64,000 bases of DNA, taken from positions 1 to 64,000 of the forward strand of contig JBMONO010000009.1 of assembly GCA_049323655.1 (NCBI GenBank). The letters are read 5' to 3'. The notes under the pieces were generated by a model. That model saw only the letters and a list, made by a program, of their open reading frames with translations. It made no database searches and was not told the origin of the DNA. A program made the position numbers and the translations under genes. Shown piece after piece: positions 8,716 through 19,794 of the stretch (position 1 is the stretch's first letter; each line of letters begins with the position of its first letter). The DNA is from DB1 sp049323655. Lineage in GTDB: Bacteria > Desulfobacterota > Desulfobulbia > Desulfobulbales > SURF-16.

Positions 8716-8812
8716 TGGTCCCGTAAAAACCCGAAACCCTGGCAGGCAGGAAAGTGAAAACAACGAGTTACAAAAATGGCCCGTCGGAATCGTGACGTTT
8801 TACGATTCCGAC
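8712..8812 (+). repeat. Dispersed repeat family A, copy 1
   Basis: About 100 bp starting TGATGGTCCCGTAAAAACCC, with the internal marker AACAACGAGTTACAA and a terminal hairpin GTCGGAATCGT (8783-8793) / ACGATTCCGAC (8802-8812). Other copies are at about 13518, 24852 and 56950, all in the same orientation. The first TGA of this copy is the stop codon of the DUF4388 gene. Confidence 0.85.
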
Positions 8813-8887
8813 AAAAAACAAGGCGGGCAACAGGGCGACCGTCTCTGCTGCTGCCCGCCACCAGCTAGCCATCACTGCCCGCGACCG

Positions 8888-11479
<2,592 letters not shown>

Positions 11480-11586
11480 CCCACCATCTCCTTCGCCGAT
11501 GTCCGGCGTTTCCACAAAATGATTGGCATCCGCACGGGGCGGATTTCGCCAAGAAAGAAATAAAAAGTGTTAGGTTTTGCAAAATA

Positions 11587-11615
11587 CTTGTAAGTCCCGC
11601 AGCGATTCTTGTCAA
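11587..11615 (-). promoter_or_regulatory. Candidate clpB promoter
   Basis: On the minus strand TTGACA (11610-11615) and TACAAG (11587-11592) are spaced 17 bp, about 108 nt upstream of the clpB start. It reads as a housekeeping-type promoter; no CCCCAT-type heat-shock -10 or CIRCE dyad is evident. Confidence 0.45.
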
Positions 11616-11759
11616 GCAACAGTGGCGCTGAGACGATCGCCCCTTCCTGTTATCAGCAAAAAATAGATCGACATTTCCTTTTTGACTTATCAATGAAATA
11701 AATATATTTTGTCGATGTTTGCTTCATTCCTTCCATTACTAGCATCAAAGGAGAAAAAA

Positions 11760-12182
11760 ATGCTTCGCAAAACACTCGTCTTTCTCGCGGCCTTCCTGCT
11801 GCTGACGACAGCATCGGCCCTCGCCGGCAGCTACAATTTCATCACTCCGGAAGAGTTCAAGGCGCGGCTGGAAAAAAACACACCACTTTTGATTGTTGAC
11901 ATCCAGGTTGCCGAGGAATTCGCAACCCATCACTTCGAAGGGTCAATCGAAACCAATGCCTTTCCGGTGGAAACGGAAGAGCAGCGCAGGATGATCGACC
12001 CGGCGGTGGTTGCATACAAAGAAAAAGGACATGACGTGGTGGTTGTCTGCCCGAGGGGAGGAGGAGGAGCCAAACGCTGCTACGACTACCTCAAAGAACA
12101 GGGGGTTCCGGAAAACCAACTGACCATTCTCAAAGGCGGCATCGCCAAATGGCCCTATAAGGAAATGCTGGCCGGCAAATAA
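11760..12182 (+). CDS. Exported rhodanese-like protein
   Basis: A 140-residue protein with a signal peptide (MLRKTLVFLAAFLLLTTASALAG) and a single rhodanese domain. The VDIQVAEEF segment matches the conserved VDVR-type strand, and the active-site loop is VVVCPRGGGGAKR with the catalytic Cys kept, so persulfide transfer in the periplasm is plausible. The ATG at 11760 is chosen because AAAGGAG lies 7 nt upstream. It is monocistronic and ends at a strong terminator. The natural sulfur donor is unknown. Confidence 0.85.
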   Translation: MLRKTLVFLAAFLLLTTASALAGSYNFITPEEFKARLEKNTPLLIVDIQVAEEFATHHFEGSIETNAFPVETEEQRRMIDPAVVAYKEKGHDVVVVCPRGGGGAKRCYDYLKEQGVPENQLTILKGGIAKWPYKEMLAGK

Positions 12183-12210
12183 GCGTCACACCGCCGGCAA
12201 AGAGAACATC

Positions 12211-12245
12211 GGCTCGGAGAACCTCATGTTTCTCCGAGCCTTTTT
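12211..12245 (+). terminator. Intrinsic terminator of the rhodanese gene
   Basis: Perfect 11-bp stem GGCTCGGAGAA (12211-12221) / TTCTCCGAGCC (12230-12240), an 8-nt loop, then TTTTT. It lies between convergent rhodanese and serA genes. Confidence 0.9.
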
Positions 12246-12260
12246 GGGGCAGAAACAAGC

Positions 12261-13448
12261 TCAGCGCCGGACGATGACCCTGGTGCGGATGACGTCGGGA
12301 TGAGATTCGATGCGGTTGATGACGTCGGTCGAAATGGCGCTTTCCAGGTCAATGATGTTGTAGCCGATGCGGCCGTTACTCTCGTTGAGATAGCTTGCAA
12401 TGTTGATTCCCTGTTCACCGATGATCTGCGAGGCGAAACCGATCATCCCCGGCTTGTCGCGGTTGATCATGATAAAGCGAGAGTGCACCGTATCACCTGG
12501 GATCGACTCGACATTGGGAAAATTGACGCTGTGGGTGACGGAACCATATTCAAGATAGGCTTTTAACTCGCCGACCGCCATGGTGGCACAGTGCTCTTCA
12601 GATTCCTCGGTACTGGCTCCGAGGTGAGGAGAGGTGATGACCCGGGAATGCCCGATCAGACCAGCGGAGGGGAAATCGGTGATATAGCAACCGAGCTGTC
12701 CGCTATCGAGCGCGGCCCGAACATCAGTCTCCACCACCACCCCGCCGCGGGCGTAGTTGATGAGCATGGCGCCTTCCGGGAGACGGGAGAGCAGATCGCG
12801 GTTGACAAACCCCTTTGTTTTGTCATTGAAGGGCATGTGCAGGGAAAGGATATTGGCCCGCTCCACCACTTCGGCCCACGAACGGGACAGGATGACATCG
12901 GGAGAGAGCATGTGAATATTGGCCAGGGTCGGAGCCGGGTCAAATCCGAAAACGCGCATCTGTCGCTGCGCCCCGCCATTGGCCACCCGAACGCCGATCT
13001 GCCCCAGCCCCAGAACCCCGAGGGTCTTGCCGGCCAGCTCAAAGCCGCGGAAGACCGATTTTTTCGCTTCCACCTCGCGGGAGAGTTCCTCATTAGTCAA
13101 TGCCGCCTGCCCCAGCCCGCGACAAAATTCAATGGCACGGTGAATGTTCCGGGCCCCGATGCCGGCCATGACAAAGACCAGTTCGGCCACTGCATTGGCA
13201 TTGGCCCCGGGAGTGTTGAAAACGCAAATGCCCCGCTCGGTCGCCCGATCAACCGTGATATTGTTGACACCCGCCCCGGCCCTGGCCACCGCGAGCAGAG
13301 AGGGGAAGACATCCGTATCAATCCGGCTGCTGCGGACAATGAGCCCGTGCGGATCGGCTTCATCGGGGGAGACGTGATAAGTGGCCCCCAGCAGGGCAAG
13401 TCCCTCCATGGCTATTTTATTAACCAGTCTGATACGGAATGTCTCCAT
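12261..13448 (-). CDS. serA: D-3-phosphoglycerate dehydrogenase
   Basis: First step of serine synthesis: oxidises 3-phosphoglycerate to 3-phosphohydroxypyruvate with NAD. The 395 residues include the substrate domain (RAGAGVNNITVDRATERGI), the Rossmann motif VLGLGQIGVRVAN, the catalytic-region sequence SPHLGASTEES, and a C-terminal ACT domain (about residues 320-395, NRDKPGMIGFASQIIGEQGINI) for serine feedback or other regulation. This is the short PGDH-plus-ACT layout without the intervening substrate-binding domain. The A2 repeat lies in its upstream region. Assignment to SerA over a related 2-hydroxyacid dehydrogenase rests on the ACT domain. Confidence 0.9.
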   Translation of the reverse strand: METFRIRLVNKIAMEGLALLGATYHVSPDEADPHGLIVRSSRIDTDVFPSLLAVARAGAGVNNITVDRATERGICVFNTPGANANAVAELVFVMAGIGARNIHRAIEFCRGLGQAALTNEELSREVEAKKSVFRGFELAGKTLGVLGLGQIGVRVANGGAQRQMRVFGFDPAPTLANIHMLSPDVILSRSWAEVVERANILSLHMPFNDKTKGFVNRDLLSRLPEGAMLINYARGGVVVETDVRAALDSGQLGCYITDFPSAGLIGHSRVITSPHLGASTEESEEHCATMAVGELKAYLEYGSVTHSVNFPNVESIPGDTVHSRFIMINRDKPGMIGFASQIIGEQGINIASYLNESNGRIGYNIIDLESAISTDVINRIESHPDVIRTRVIVRR

Positions 13449-13517
13449 CCTTTTCTCCTGTCCGGAACCTGATGTTTTCTTTTTCCTGACTCCTTCACAC
13501 CCCTTTTAAAAGCGAGC

Positions 13518-13616
13518 TGGTCTGGTAAAAACCGTAAACCATGGCAATCGGGAAAGTGAAAATAACGAGTTAGCATGCGCCGTCCGTCGGAATCGTGGTT
13601 TTTAATACGATTCCGA
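13518..13616 (+). repeat. Dispersed repeat family A, copy 2
   Basis: Diverged copy beginning GGTCTGGTAAAAACCGTAAACC and ending in the hairpin TCGGAATCGT (13587-13596) / ACGATTCCGA (13607-13616). The internal AATAACGAGTTA marker is kept. It sits about 70 nt upstream of the serA start, in its leader or promoter region. Confidence 0.8.
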
Positions 13617-13623
13617 TAAAAGC

Positions 13624-13668
13624 ATAAGGGGAAATGTTTTCCGCTTCAACGAAAACATTTCCCCTTAT
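13624..13668 (-). terminator. Long hairpin, probable terminator of the GGDEF gene
   Basis: Perfect 17-bp stem (13624-13640 with 13652-13668) around an 11-nt loop. On the minus strand it comes 35 nt after the diguanylate cyclase stop and is followed by GCTTTTATC, a short T-tract. It directly adjoins repeat copy A2. Confidence 0.7.
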
Positions 13669-13702
13669 CCAGAACAGCAAAAAAACCGGTATCAGCACGC
13701 CA

Positions 13703-14719
13703 TCACACACAGACCCGACTACGGCCGTTGCTTTTGGCCCGATAGAGCAACTCATCCGCTTTTTGCAGCCAGGCATCCCGGCTTAATTCCGGCTGCCATT
13801 GCGTCAGCCCGATACTGACACCGAGACGCATGCCCGGGGCTGCATAAATTTCCAGGTCATCGATCGCCTGGCACAGCCGCTCTGCCAGAATTTTAGCGCT
13901 GTCCAGACCCGTATCCGGCAGCACGAGAACAAACTCATCACCGCCCATCCGGACCAGCAGGTCACTGCTGCGCACCATGGACCGGAAGGTGCCAGCCACC
14001 TTTTTCAACACCCGATCACCTTCGGCATGACCAAGATTGTCATTGACCTGCTTGAAGCGATCAAGATCCATGCAGGCAATGGTCAAGGGATGACCATGCC
14101 GCCGGCTGCTATCCATCAGGGGGGCAATCCGTTCCTCAAAAACCCGACGGTTGGCAAGACCGGTGAGGGCATCCCGACGGGCGATCTCAAAGAGATCCTC
14201 ATAATCAAGCGCCCGTTGTAGGGGTTCCCGCAAAACCGCCAGGGCCTCGTTGATCAGGGCTGTCTCGTCGCCTTCAAGCACCTTGACCTGACGGAGCACC
14301 AGCACCAGCCCGCTCGAATCCAGGGAGCCGAGATGCCAGTTCTGCACATAAAAATCATCCTCATACCAGCCATGCCCGGCATTTCCCGAGGCGGTATGGA
14401 AAAGCTTCTCCGCCAGCTCAAAGATCCGCTGGCGATCCGGGCCGTGGGAGGAGCTGTACATATAACTGCGCTGACGCTGGGGATTGTGATAGGCAACCAG
14501 ATCATGCTCAACCAGCGGCATCAACCAGATGGAGAACGCCTCGATCATGGCAGGCAGATCCACCGCCCCGGCCAGCCGACCGTGCAGATCATTCAACTGG
14601 GCCAGCCGGGCGGTCTTTTTCCGGAACAGATCCAGCTCGGCCATGAGACTGGGCATATCGATCTGGCACATTTCCGCGATCATCGTTTCTGTTGGCCTTC
14701 CCGACAGTGATTCACTCAT
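13703..14719 (-). CDS. Diguanylate cyclase (GGDEF domain)
   Basis: Makes cyclic di-GMP from GTP. The C-terminal half is a full GGDEF domain: DALTGLANRRVFEERI opens it, and the active site reads MGGDEFVLVLP. An RxxD inhibitory I-site (RSSD) sits five residues before GGDEF, so product feedback is expected. The N-terminal ~170 residues look like a soluble sensory domain of GAF-like length, but I cannot name it; there is no membrane segment and no phosphoacceptor domain. The ATG at 14719 follows AAGGAG. It is monocistronic. Confidence 0.92.
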   Translation of the reverse strand: MSESLSGRPTETMIAEMCQIDMPSLMAELDLFRKKTARLAQLNDLHGRLAGAVDLPAMIEAFSIWLMPLVEHDLVAYHNPQRQRSYMYSSSHGPDRQRIFELAEKLFHTASGNAGHGWYEDDFYVQNWHLGSLDSSGLVLVLRQVKVLEGDETALINEALAVLREPLQRALDYEDLFEIARRDALTGLANRRVFEERIAPLMDSSRRHGHPLTIACMDLDRFKQVNDNLGHAEGDRVLKKVAGTFRSMVRSSDLLVRMGGDEFVLVLPDTGLDSAKILAERLCQAIDDLEIYAAPGMRLGVSIGLTQWQPELSRDAWLQKADELLYRAKSNGRSRVCV

Positions 14720-15099
14720 TGCACAACTCCTTTATTGGGGAAAAACTCTTGCCCAGCCATAATTGCCATTTCCATGCCAAACAAGGGGACAAGTTCCACA
14801 AAAAGCCATCTCTCGTTAGTCATTGAATTTACAGTTTTTTTTGCTCAAAACTAAACTGACCAAGAAAAACCGGTCGGCAAATTTTGCCGCATCATCGTAG
14901 CCGGCAACAGTGTCGCCGTCGGCACCGCCACCATGGCGTCAATTTTCTAACATCAATATCGGCATTTCCCCTGTGCTGCTTTACGTCAATGAGAAAAAAA
15001 GAATGGTGGAGAGAGGAGGGAAGAAACAGGAGGAGCGCTGCCGCAGGAAATTTCTGCCCACGGCAGCGACAGAGGGACAATCAGAGCGACCTCACCGGG
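14720..15099. other. Intergenic region between trpS and the GGDEF gene
   Basis: About 380 bases with no convincing gene. The only structure seen is the inverted repeat CGCTGCCG (15036-15043) / CGGCAGCG (15061-15068), which lies 30 nt past the trpS stop on the minus strand; it has no T-run and is at best a weak terminator. The GGDEF promoter must be in the right-to-left reading near 14730-14830, but no good -35/-10 pair stands out. Confidence 0.5.
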
Positions 15100-16065
15100 T
15101 CAATAGACAAGACCAACCCGTTGCCGAACCAGATCAAGGGTGGGCGCCGCCTTTGTCCGCGCCTTTGCAGCCCCTTGGCCCAAAACCTCCCGGAGATAGC
15201 CGGGGTCGGCGACGAGCTGTTCCCGTTTTTCGCGAGCCGCACGGAAATATTCCCAAAGGATATCGACCAGTTCGAGCTTCAGATATCCGTACGCTGCGCC
15301 GCCGTTGAGGTAGAGATCGCGCACCTCTTGCAGCCGGTCGGCCGGAGCGAACAGCTTGAAAATATTATAGAGATTGCAGGTGTCGGGATTTTTGACCGCC
15401 TCCACCGGCGCGGCATCGGTGACGATGGCCATGACGCTTTTCTTCAATGCCTTGGCGTCGAGAAAAATGCCGATGGTATTGCCGTAGGATTTGGACATCT
15501 TCTGGCCGTCCAGCCCAGGCACCGTGGCCAGGTTGTCGTCGATTCCAGGCTCAGGCAGGGCAAAGGTCTCGCCGAAGGTGTTGTTGAATTTGATGGCAAT
15601 ATCTCGGGCCACCTCGATATGCTGCTTCTGATCCTTGCCCACCGGTACCAGATTGGCCTGATAGAGAAGAATATCGGCGGCCATCAGCACCGGGTAGGAG
15701 AAGAGCCCATGACTAGGCTGGATTCCCTTGGCCACCTTGTCCTTAAAGGAATGGCAGCGTTCGAGCAGGCCCATGGGGGTCAGGGTGGAAAGGATCCAGG
15801 TCAGCTCGGTCACCTCGGGGACATCCGACTGTACCCAGAAGATGCACCTGTCCGGATCGAGTCCCAGGGCGAGGAAATCGGCGGCCGCCTCCAGGGTATC
15901 CCGGGCGATGGCCTTGCGGTCATGGACCGTGGTCAGGGCATGGAGGTTGACGATAAAGGCATAAAGTTCACCATGATCCATGTTGTGAATCATTGGTTTC
16001 ATCATGCCGAAATAATTACCAATATGCAGCTTACCGGAAGGCTGAATGCCGGATAGGATTCTCAT
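15100..16065 (-). CDS. trpS: Tryptophanyl-tRNA synthetase
   Basis: Class Ic aminoacyl-tRNA synthetase charging tRNA-Trp. The 321 residues contain the HIGH-type signature SGKLHIGNYFG at the N-terminus and KMSKSYGN near residue 195, with the conserved LMAADILLYQ and PVGKDQKQHIE segments between. Length is typical of the bacterial short form. The ATG at 16065 begins MRILSGIQPSG as in relatives. Single gene. Confidence 0.96.
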   Translation of the reverse strand: MRILSGIQPSGKLHIGNYFGMMKPMIHNMDHGELYAFIVNLHALTTVHDRKAIARDTLEAAADFLALGLDPDRCIFWVQSDVPEVTELTWILSTLTPMGLLERCHSFKDKVAKGIQPSHGLFSYPVLMAADILLYQANLVPVGKDQKQHIEVARDIAIKFNNTFGETFALPEPGIDDNLATVPGLDGQKMSKSYGNTIGIFLDAKALKKSVMAIVTDAAPVEAVKNPDTCNLYNIFKLFAPADRLQEVRDLYLNGGAAYGYLKLELVDILWEYFRAAREKREQLVADPGYLREVLGQGAAKARTKAAPTLDLVRQRVGLVY

Positions 16066-16293
16066 GGTGCGCTCTTTCTAACCTGTTCAAAAAGTATCGC
16101 CGGACCTGGGTCCACAAACAGCGCTCTCCCGGGCCACAAAAAATCACGGCTCACAGGGGATGCGCAGCTGAAAAAACGGATACTTTACGAATAAACAGCA
16201 AATGCGGCAACCTTTTTCTCCTGTTCTGCCACTCCGGGCCTTTTCCTCTGGCCCGTTGCCGTGCCGGGCCGCCTTTATGCAACGACCCGGTTG

Positions 16294-17754
16294 TTAGCCG
16301 ATGAATCTCCTGATCCGCGCCGCCTCAATCAAATCCCGCTGCATGGCGGTGTTATCCTGATCTCTGATAGCCCGGATGATCCGCGAGGTAATCGCCCGAT
16401 GCTGCTCATTGATCTCATATGCCCCCCAGTCGAGCCGAATGTTTTTTTGGACCTCGTCAGGGAGGATGGTCAGCACCTCCTCATTGAAAAAGGACATACC
16501 GACCTGGGTGTCAAAGAGAAAATTGACATGCATGTCCTCCATGCAGCGGAGATCCTCCTGGGTCAAGGTCTTCAGTCCGAGAATCTCAGGGGGCAGTCCG
16601 ATGGAATAACAGGCGGCACAGAAGCTGATAACCCGCGGCAGCGATGTCGCTCCGACATTGCGGGCATAGCCGAACAGACCGACATGAAGTTTCCGCATCC
16701 GCCGGCGTGGCACGAATGTAGCCACATGATTGATGAGCGGGGCCAGGTGAGTGATGACCTCCCGGTAGTTCGTCGACACCTTATCGACAATCTGCAGACA
16801 CCTCTCCTCGTCAATTTCCCGCCGCGGCGCCAGGGTCGAGTTGCGCAGGGTGTTAATGGCGGAACAGACATCTGCGACGGGGTGATCATACTTGAAAGCC
16901 GACTGGACCGTGAAGGTCTGCACGTCAGGATACTCCCGCAGCACCATGTCAACCGTATCCGTTGTCAGATGCCCCCTGAACGGCGCACTGCCGGCCCCGA
17001 GAATCGGATAGATGCGCACGCCGATCTCCCGGGAAAGTCGATGAAGCCGCTGCAAAGCGATCTTGTTGCAGAGAATAGCGCTCACCATCCCGTAATTCAT
17101 CGCCGGGTCGGAGCGGGCGAGAAAGACCCGCTGGTGCTCGATATCCTTGTCCGCCAGATAGACGCGCATGATGGAATGGGCCTCCAGCATATGCTCCCGG
17201 TCTTCAAAAAGGGGAATGACATCAATCTGGCGCGGCTTGAACTCGCCGAGCCAGTCGGCAATGCTGATGTCGCCCGGATAAAATGGCTTGTCCTGCTTGC
17301 CGACAACAAAGTCCTTGTAGTAGTGATACACCCGGTTGAGGCTTTCCGCCGACATCGTCATGGGGAGGATCACCTCCCGAACCGGCGGTGACTCACAGCC
17401 GTAAAAGAGGCTGGCCGCATCGCATGACCGGGGAATGCTGTCCAGTGCCTCGACAAAGACCTTGACTTCACCTTTTTCGACGTCGGGATTGGGCAGGCGC
17501 AGTGTCAGCCGGACATCGTCGCCGAGCCGGGTCTGATGAAAAAAATGCTCATATTTGGTGAGCAGCTTGCGCACCACATAGGCATCGACTTCCTTGCCTT
17601 CACAGTCCCACATCTGTTCGTCGCAGCCCAGATGAGAAAAGGCATAATAGGCCTCCTGAATCTCATCGTCGCCGGACATGTCCTGATTTTCCGCAAAAAA
17701 CGGAATCTGGACATTGTCCGGGTGTTGGGTGGACATGACCCGCGGTATTTTCAT
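16294..17754 (-). CDS. ppcA: Archaeal-type phosphoenolpyruvate carboxylase
   Basis: Makes oxaloacetate from PEP and bicarbonate, feeding the citrate-cycle intermediates. The protein begins MKIPRVMSTQHPDN, the hallmark opening of the archaeal-type (PEPcase type 2, PpcA) family; its 486 residues are far shorter than the ~900-residue bacterial enzyme. The start at 17754 is chosen over an in-frame ATG at 17823 because AGGGGGAG is directly upstream and family similarity begins here. Conserved segments include GAGSAPFRGH and RKLHVGLFGYARNVG. Citrate synthase is encoded elsewhere in the window, so an oxaloacetate supply fits. Confidence 0.93.
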   Translation of the reverse strand: MKIPRVMSTQHPDNVQIPFFAENQDMSGDDEIQEAYYAFSHLGCDEQMWDCEGKEVDAYVVRKLLTKYEHFFHQTRLGDDVRLTLRLPNPDVEKGEVKVFVEALDSIPRSCDAASLFYGCESPPVREVILPMTMSAESLNRVYHYYKDFVVGKQDKPFYPGDISIADWLGEFKPRQIDVIPLFEDREHMLEAHSIMRVYLADKDIEHQRVFLARSDPAMNYGMVSAILCNKIALQRLHRLSREIGVRIYPILGAGSAPFRGHLTTDTVDMVLREYPDVQTFTVQSAFKYDHPVADVCSAINTLRNSTLAPRREIDEERCLQIVDKVSTNYREVITHLAPLINHVATFVPRRRMRKLHVGLFGYARNVGATSLPRVISFCAACYSIGLPPEILGLKTLTQEDLRCMEDMHVNFLFDTQVGMSFFNEEVLTILPDEVQKNIRLDWGAYEINEQHRAITSRIIRAIRDQDNTAMQRDLIEAARIRRFIG

Positions 17755-17980
17755 GGCTCCCCCTTCTCGCATGGCTTCTTTCTCTTTTCCCCTTACTGTT
17801 CCATAAAAAGAGTGAACAAACAAGGAGAAAGGCTTTTCCCCTCACCGGCTTCCCAGACTGAAACGCGGCACGTCATCCGACACAGTGAGGGGAAAGAAGC
17901 TCCCAGAACCGGCTATGGACATCTTTTCATGCCCCATGGCCAGGCAGGCATGGGGGACAAACAGAAACTCTCTTGCCTCT

Positions 17981-18865
17981 TCAATTTAGCGACGCCGTCA
18001 AACGAACCAGCGCCTCCCGGTACTTTTCCGCCGTCTTTGCCACCACCTCCGGCGGCAATACCGGGGCGGGCAATGTTTTGTCCCAGCCGAGGCCCGCCAG
18101 ATAATCACGCACATACTGTTTGTCGAAACTTGACTGACTACGACCCGGCATATACGAGGCAAGCGGCCAAAACCGTGACGAATCCGGGGTAAGCACCTCA
18201 TCAATCAGGGTCAGTTCACCATTCACCAACCCGAACTCAAATTTGGTGTCAGCGATGATGATCCCCCTCTTCCAGGCATAATCCGCGGCAAAACAATAAA
18301 GTTTCAGGCTCACCTCCCGGACCTGCTCGGCCAGATCCCGCCCCAGCAAAGCCACGGTTTGCTCGAAATCGATATTCTCATCGTGCGCCCCTGTCATCGC
18401 TTTGGTGGAGGGGGTGTAAATCGGGCAATGCAACCGCACCGATTCACGCAGACCGGCCGGCAGCCGAATCCCGCAAACAGTTCCTGATTTTCGGTATTCC
18501 TGCAAGGCAGAGCCGCTCAGATAGCCGCGAACGATGGCCTCGACGGGCAACGGCTCTGCCTTTTTCACAAAGGTCGTGCGCTCCTTGAACTCATCGCTCA
18601 CCCATTCCAGGGCCGCTTGAGCTGATTCAGCACAATGATTGGCTACAATATGGCGGGTTATCGCAAACCAGAAATTCGCCATTTTCGTCAGAATGACCCC
18701 TTTCTGTGGAATAGGGGTCGGCAAGACGCAATCAAAGGCAGAAATCCGGTCGCTGGCCACGATGGCTAGATGATCCGATGACGGGGTGGCAAAAACGTCG
18801 CGCACCTTGCCACGTCTGATGAGCATCCGAGAAGCCCCGGCAGGGGCATACATCAGTGCAGTCAT
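17981..18865 (-). CDS. purC: SAICAR synthetase
   Basis: Purine biosynthesis: joins aspartate to CAIR with ATP. The 294 residues (standard for the ~295-residue form) contain RRGKVRDVF, VASDRISAFDCVLP, IVRGYLSGSALQEY and IADTKFEFG, the substrate and ATP-binding motifs of PurC. The ATG at 18865 has GGAGAAG upstream; an in-frame start at 18967 would overlap a terminator hairpin. The long leader with its own promoter and internal terminator (18866-19151) suggests transcription attenuation. Confidence 0.95.
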   Translation of the reverse strand: MTALMYAPAGASRMLIRRGKVRDVFATPSSDHLAIVASDRISAFDCVLPTPIPQKGVILTKMANFWFAITRHIVANHCAESAQAALEWVSDEFKERTTFVKKAEPLPVEAIVRGYLSGSALQEYRKSGTVCGIRLPAGLRESVRLHCPIYTPSTKAMTGAHDENIDFEQTVALLGRDLAEQVREVSLKLYCFAADYAWKRGIIIADTKFEFGLVNGELTLIDEVLTPDSSRFWPLASYMPGRSQSSFDKQYVRDYLAGLGWDKTLPAPVLPPEVVAKTAEKYREALVRLTASLN

Positions 18866-19151
18866 TTCACTTCTTCTCCTTGCCGCCAGCAGCGGACCAA
18901 ACACCCTCCTCCCTTGCCGGCGATCGGGAAAAGGCAAAAAAAGAGCCGAAGAGATGCTCAGCAGCATTCTTCGGCTCTTTTCCGGACCGCGTTCCCCAAG
19001 GGGCCCCCGGTCGAACTCTCGCGAATTATCGAAGACGGCATAGAAATACAGCGCCTGACAAAACAGCGCGGCTAATCTTGACAGGTTATCAACCCCTCAA
19101 CTCTCTGCCATATCGTTAAAGTAACTTATAAAAACGATCCTTCCCTGTCAA
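18866..19151 (-). promoter_or_regulatory. purC leader with promoter and attenuator-like architecture
   Basis: On the minus strand TTGACA (19146-19151) is followed at 17 bp by TAAGTT (19123-19128; TATAAG at 15 bp is an alternative). About 135 nt of leader then precede a strong intrinsic terminator (18934-18981), and purC starts 69 nt beyond it. The leader holds another GC-rich stem, GACCG/CGGTC enclosing GGGGCCCC and CCCCTTGGGG (about 18984-19012). The layout is that of a riboswitch or attenuator, or of an independent ~170-nt small RNA ending at the terminator. I could not match it to purine, ZTP, PRPP, THF, SRP or 6S RNA consensus features. Confidence 0.5.
18934..18981 (-). terminator. Strong intrinsic terminator inside the purC leader
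   Basis: Perfect 14-bp stem AAAAGAGCCGAAGA (18939-18952) / TCTTCGGCTCTTTT (18968-18981) with a 15-nt loop; on the minus strand it runs into seven Ts. It lies upstream of purC, not after a gene on this strand, which is why it is read as an attenuator or small-RNA terminator. Confidence 0.9.
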
Positions 19152-19167
19152 GGGAAAACTTCAGTAC

Positions 19168-19548
19168 TTACTTAAACTCCACCTTGCCATCCAGGGTCAG
19201 CAAAATGATACGCTCTCCAGTGACGGTACTGATATCGGTATGCATACTGAGGACTTTACGGGCGGTGATCGATTCAACCACCGCCTCAAGCAGAGGGCGG
19301 CCTTTCTCGAGCAGGGTGGTGCGGACCTTTTTGATCAGGGTTCTCCCCTCGGCATCGTCGCCGGGGCTGGCAAGCTGGTGTTCAGCCCGGGTCAGAACAT
19401 TCTTCAACCGCACCAGCACCATATCGTCGATGATATACGTCTTGGTCTCCAGCGGCCCGCGCCCCATATACTCTTTTTCAAACTGAATAATCGCCTCGCT
19501 GACCTCGGCCTCCATCTGCCCCTTGCTTTTCACTCCACCTGTCCTCAT
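19168..19548 (-). CDS. MpsC/DUF2294-family protein
   Basis: A 126-residue protein with KGQMEAEVSEAIIQFEKEY, MGRGPLETKTYIIDD and MVLVRLKNVLT, the pattern of the DUF2294 family (named after MpsC of a Staphylococcus membrane-potential system). Its biochemical role is not established and no membrane segment is seen. The start is uncertain: ATG at 19548 is taken, but a GTG at 19533 with AGG upstream would begin the protein where relatives begin. A strong terminator hairpin sits only ~35 nt before the start, so expression may rely on readthrough from dnaK. Confidence 0.75.
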   Translation of the reverse strand: MRTGGVKSKGQMEAEVSEAIIQFEKEYMGRGPLETKTYIIDDMVLVRLKNVLTRAEHQLASPGDDAEGRTLIKKVRTTLLEKGRPLLEAVVESITARKVLSMHTDISTVTGERIILLTLDGKVEFK

Positions 19549-19583
19549 CCGCACCAGGAAAAGGGATGCTCCTGTCCCGTTCA

Positions 19584-19620
19584 AGAAAAAAGGCCGGCGA
19601 GCACAGCCCGCCCGGCCTTT
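19584..19620 (-). terminator. Intrinsic terminator after the grpE-dnaK operon
   Basis: A 9-bp stem AAAGGCCGG (19589-19597) / CCGGCCTTT (19612-19620), followed on the minus strand by TTTTTTCTT. It lies 175 nt beyond the dnaK stop and just before the MpsC-family gene. Confidence 0.85.
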
Positions 19621-19647
19621 CACAGTATTTAATAAAATCGCAAAAAA

Positions 19648-19765
19648 TCTTTTCCTCCACAGAGCGCCCAGAGGCAACAGAAAAAACCTTTCTAATTACA
19701 ACGAGTTACCACTTGATGGTCTGGGACCTCTGCGGTTGATGTTTTGCTTTTTTACGAGACCATCA
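19648..19765 (-). repeat. Dispersed repeat family B, copy 1
   Basis: On the minus strand it starts ATGATGGTCTCGTAAAAAAG, contains AACCGCAGAGGTCC and TGGTAACTCGTTGTAAT, and ends with GCGCTCTGTGGAGGAAAAG. The CCACAGAG / CTCTGTGG type dyad marks family B; the AACTCGTTGTAA stretch is the reverse complement of the family A marker. It lies between dnaK and the MpsC-family gene. Confidence 0.7.
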
Positions 19766-19794
19766 TCTTTTATTTTATTTCCTTAAAGAAAAAG

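Noticed and set aside
8783..8812. Family A hairpin as an intrinsic terminator for the DUF4388 gene
   Set aside because: The stem is followed by A residues on the plus strand, and the same hairpin recurs in 5' regions of other genes, so it is part of a repeat.
18934..19116. 6S or SRP RNA in the purC leader
   Set aside because: The SRP GGAAG-type loop is not found, and the ends do not pair as required for 6S RNA; kept only as an unassigned leader.
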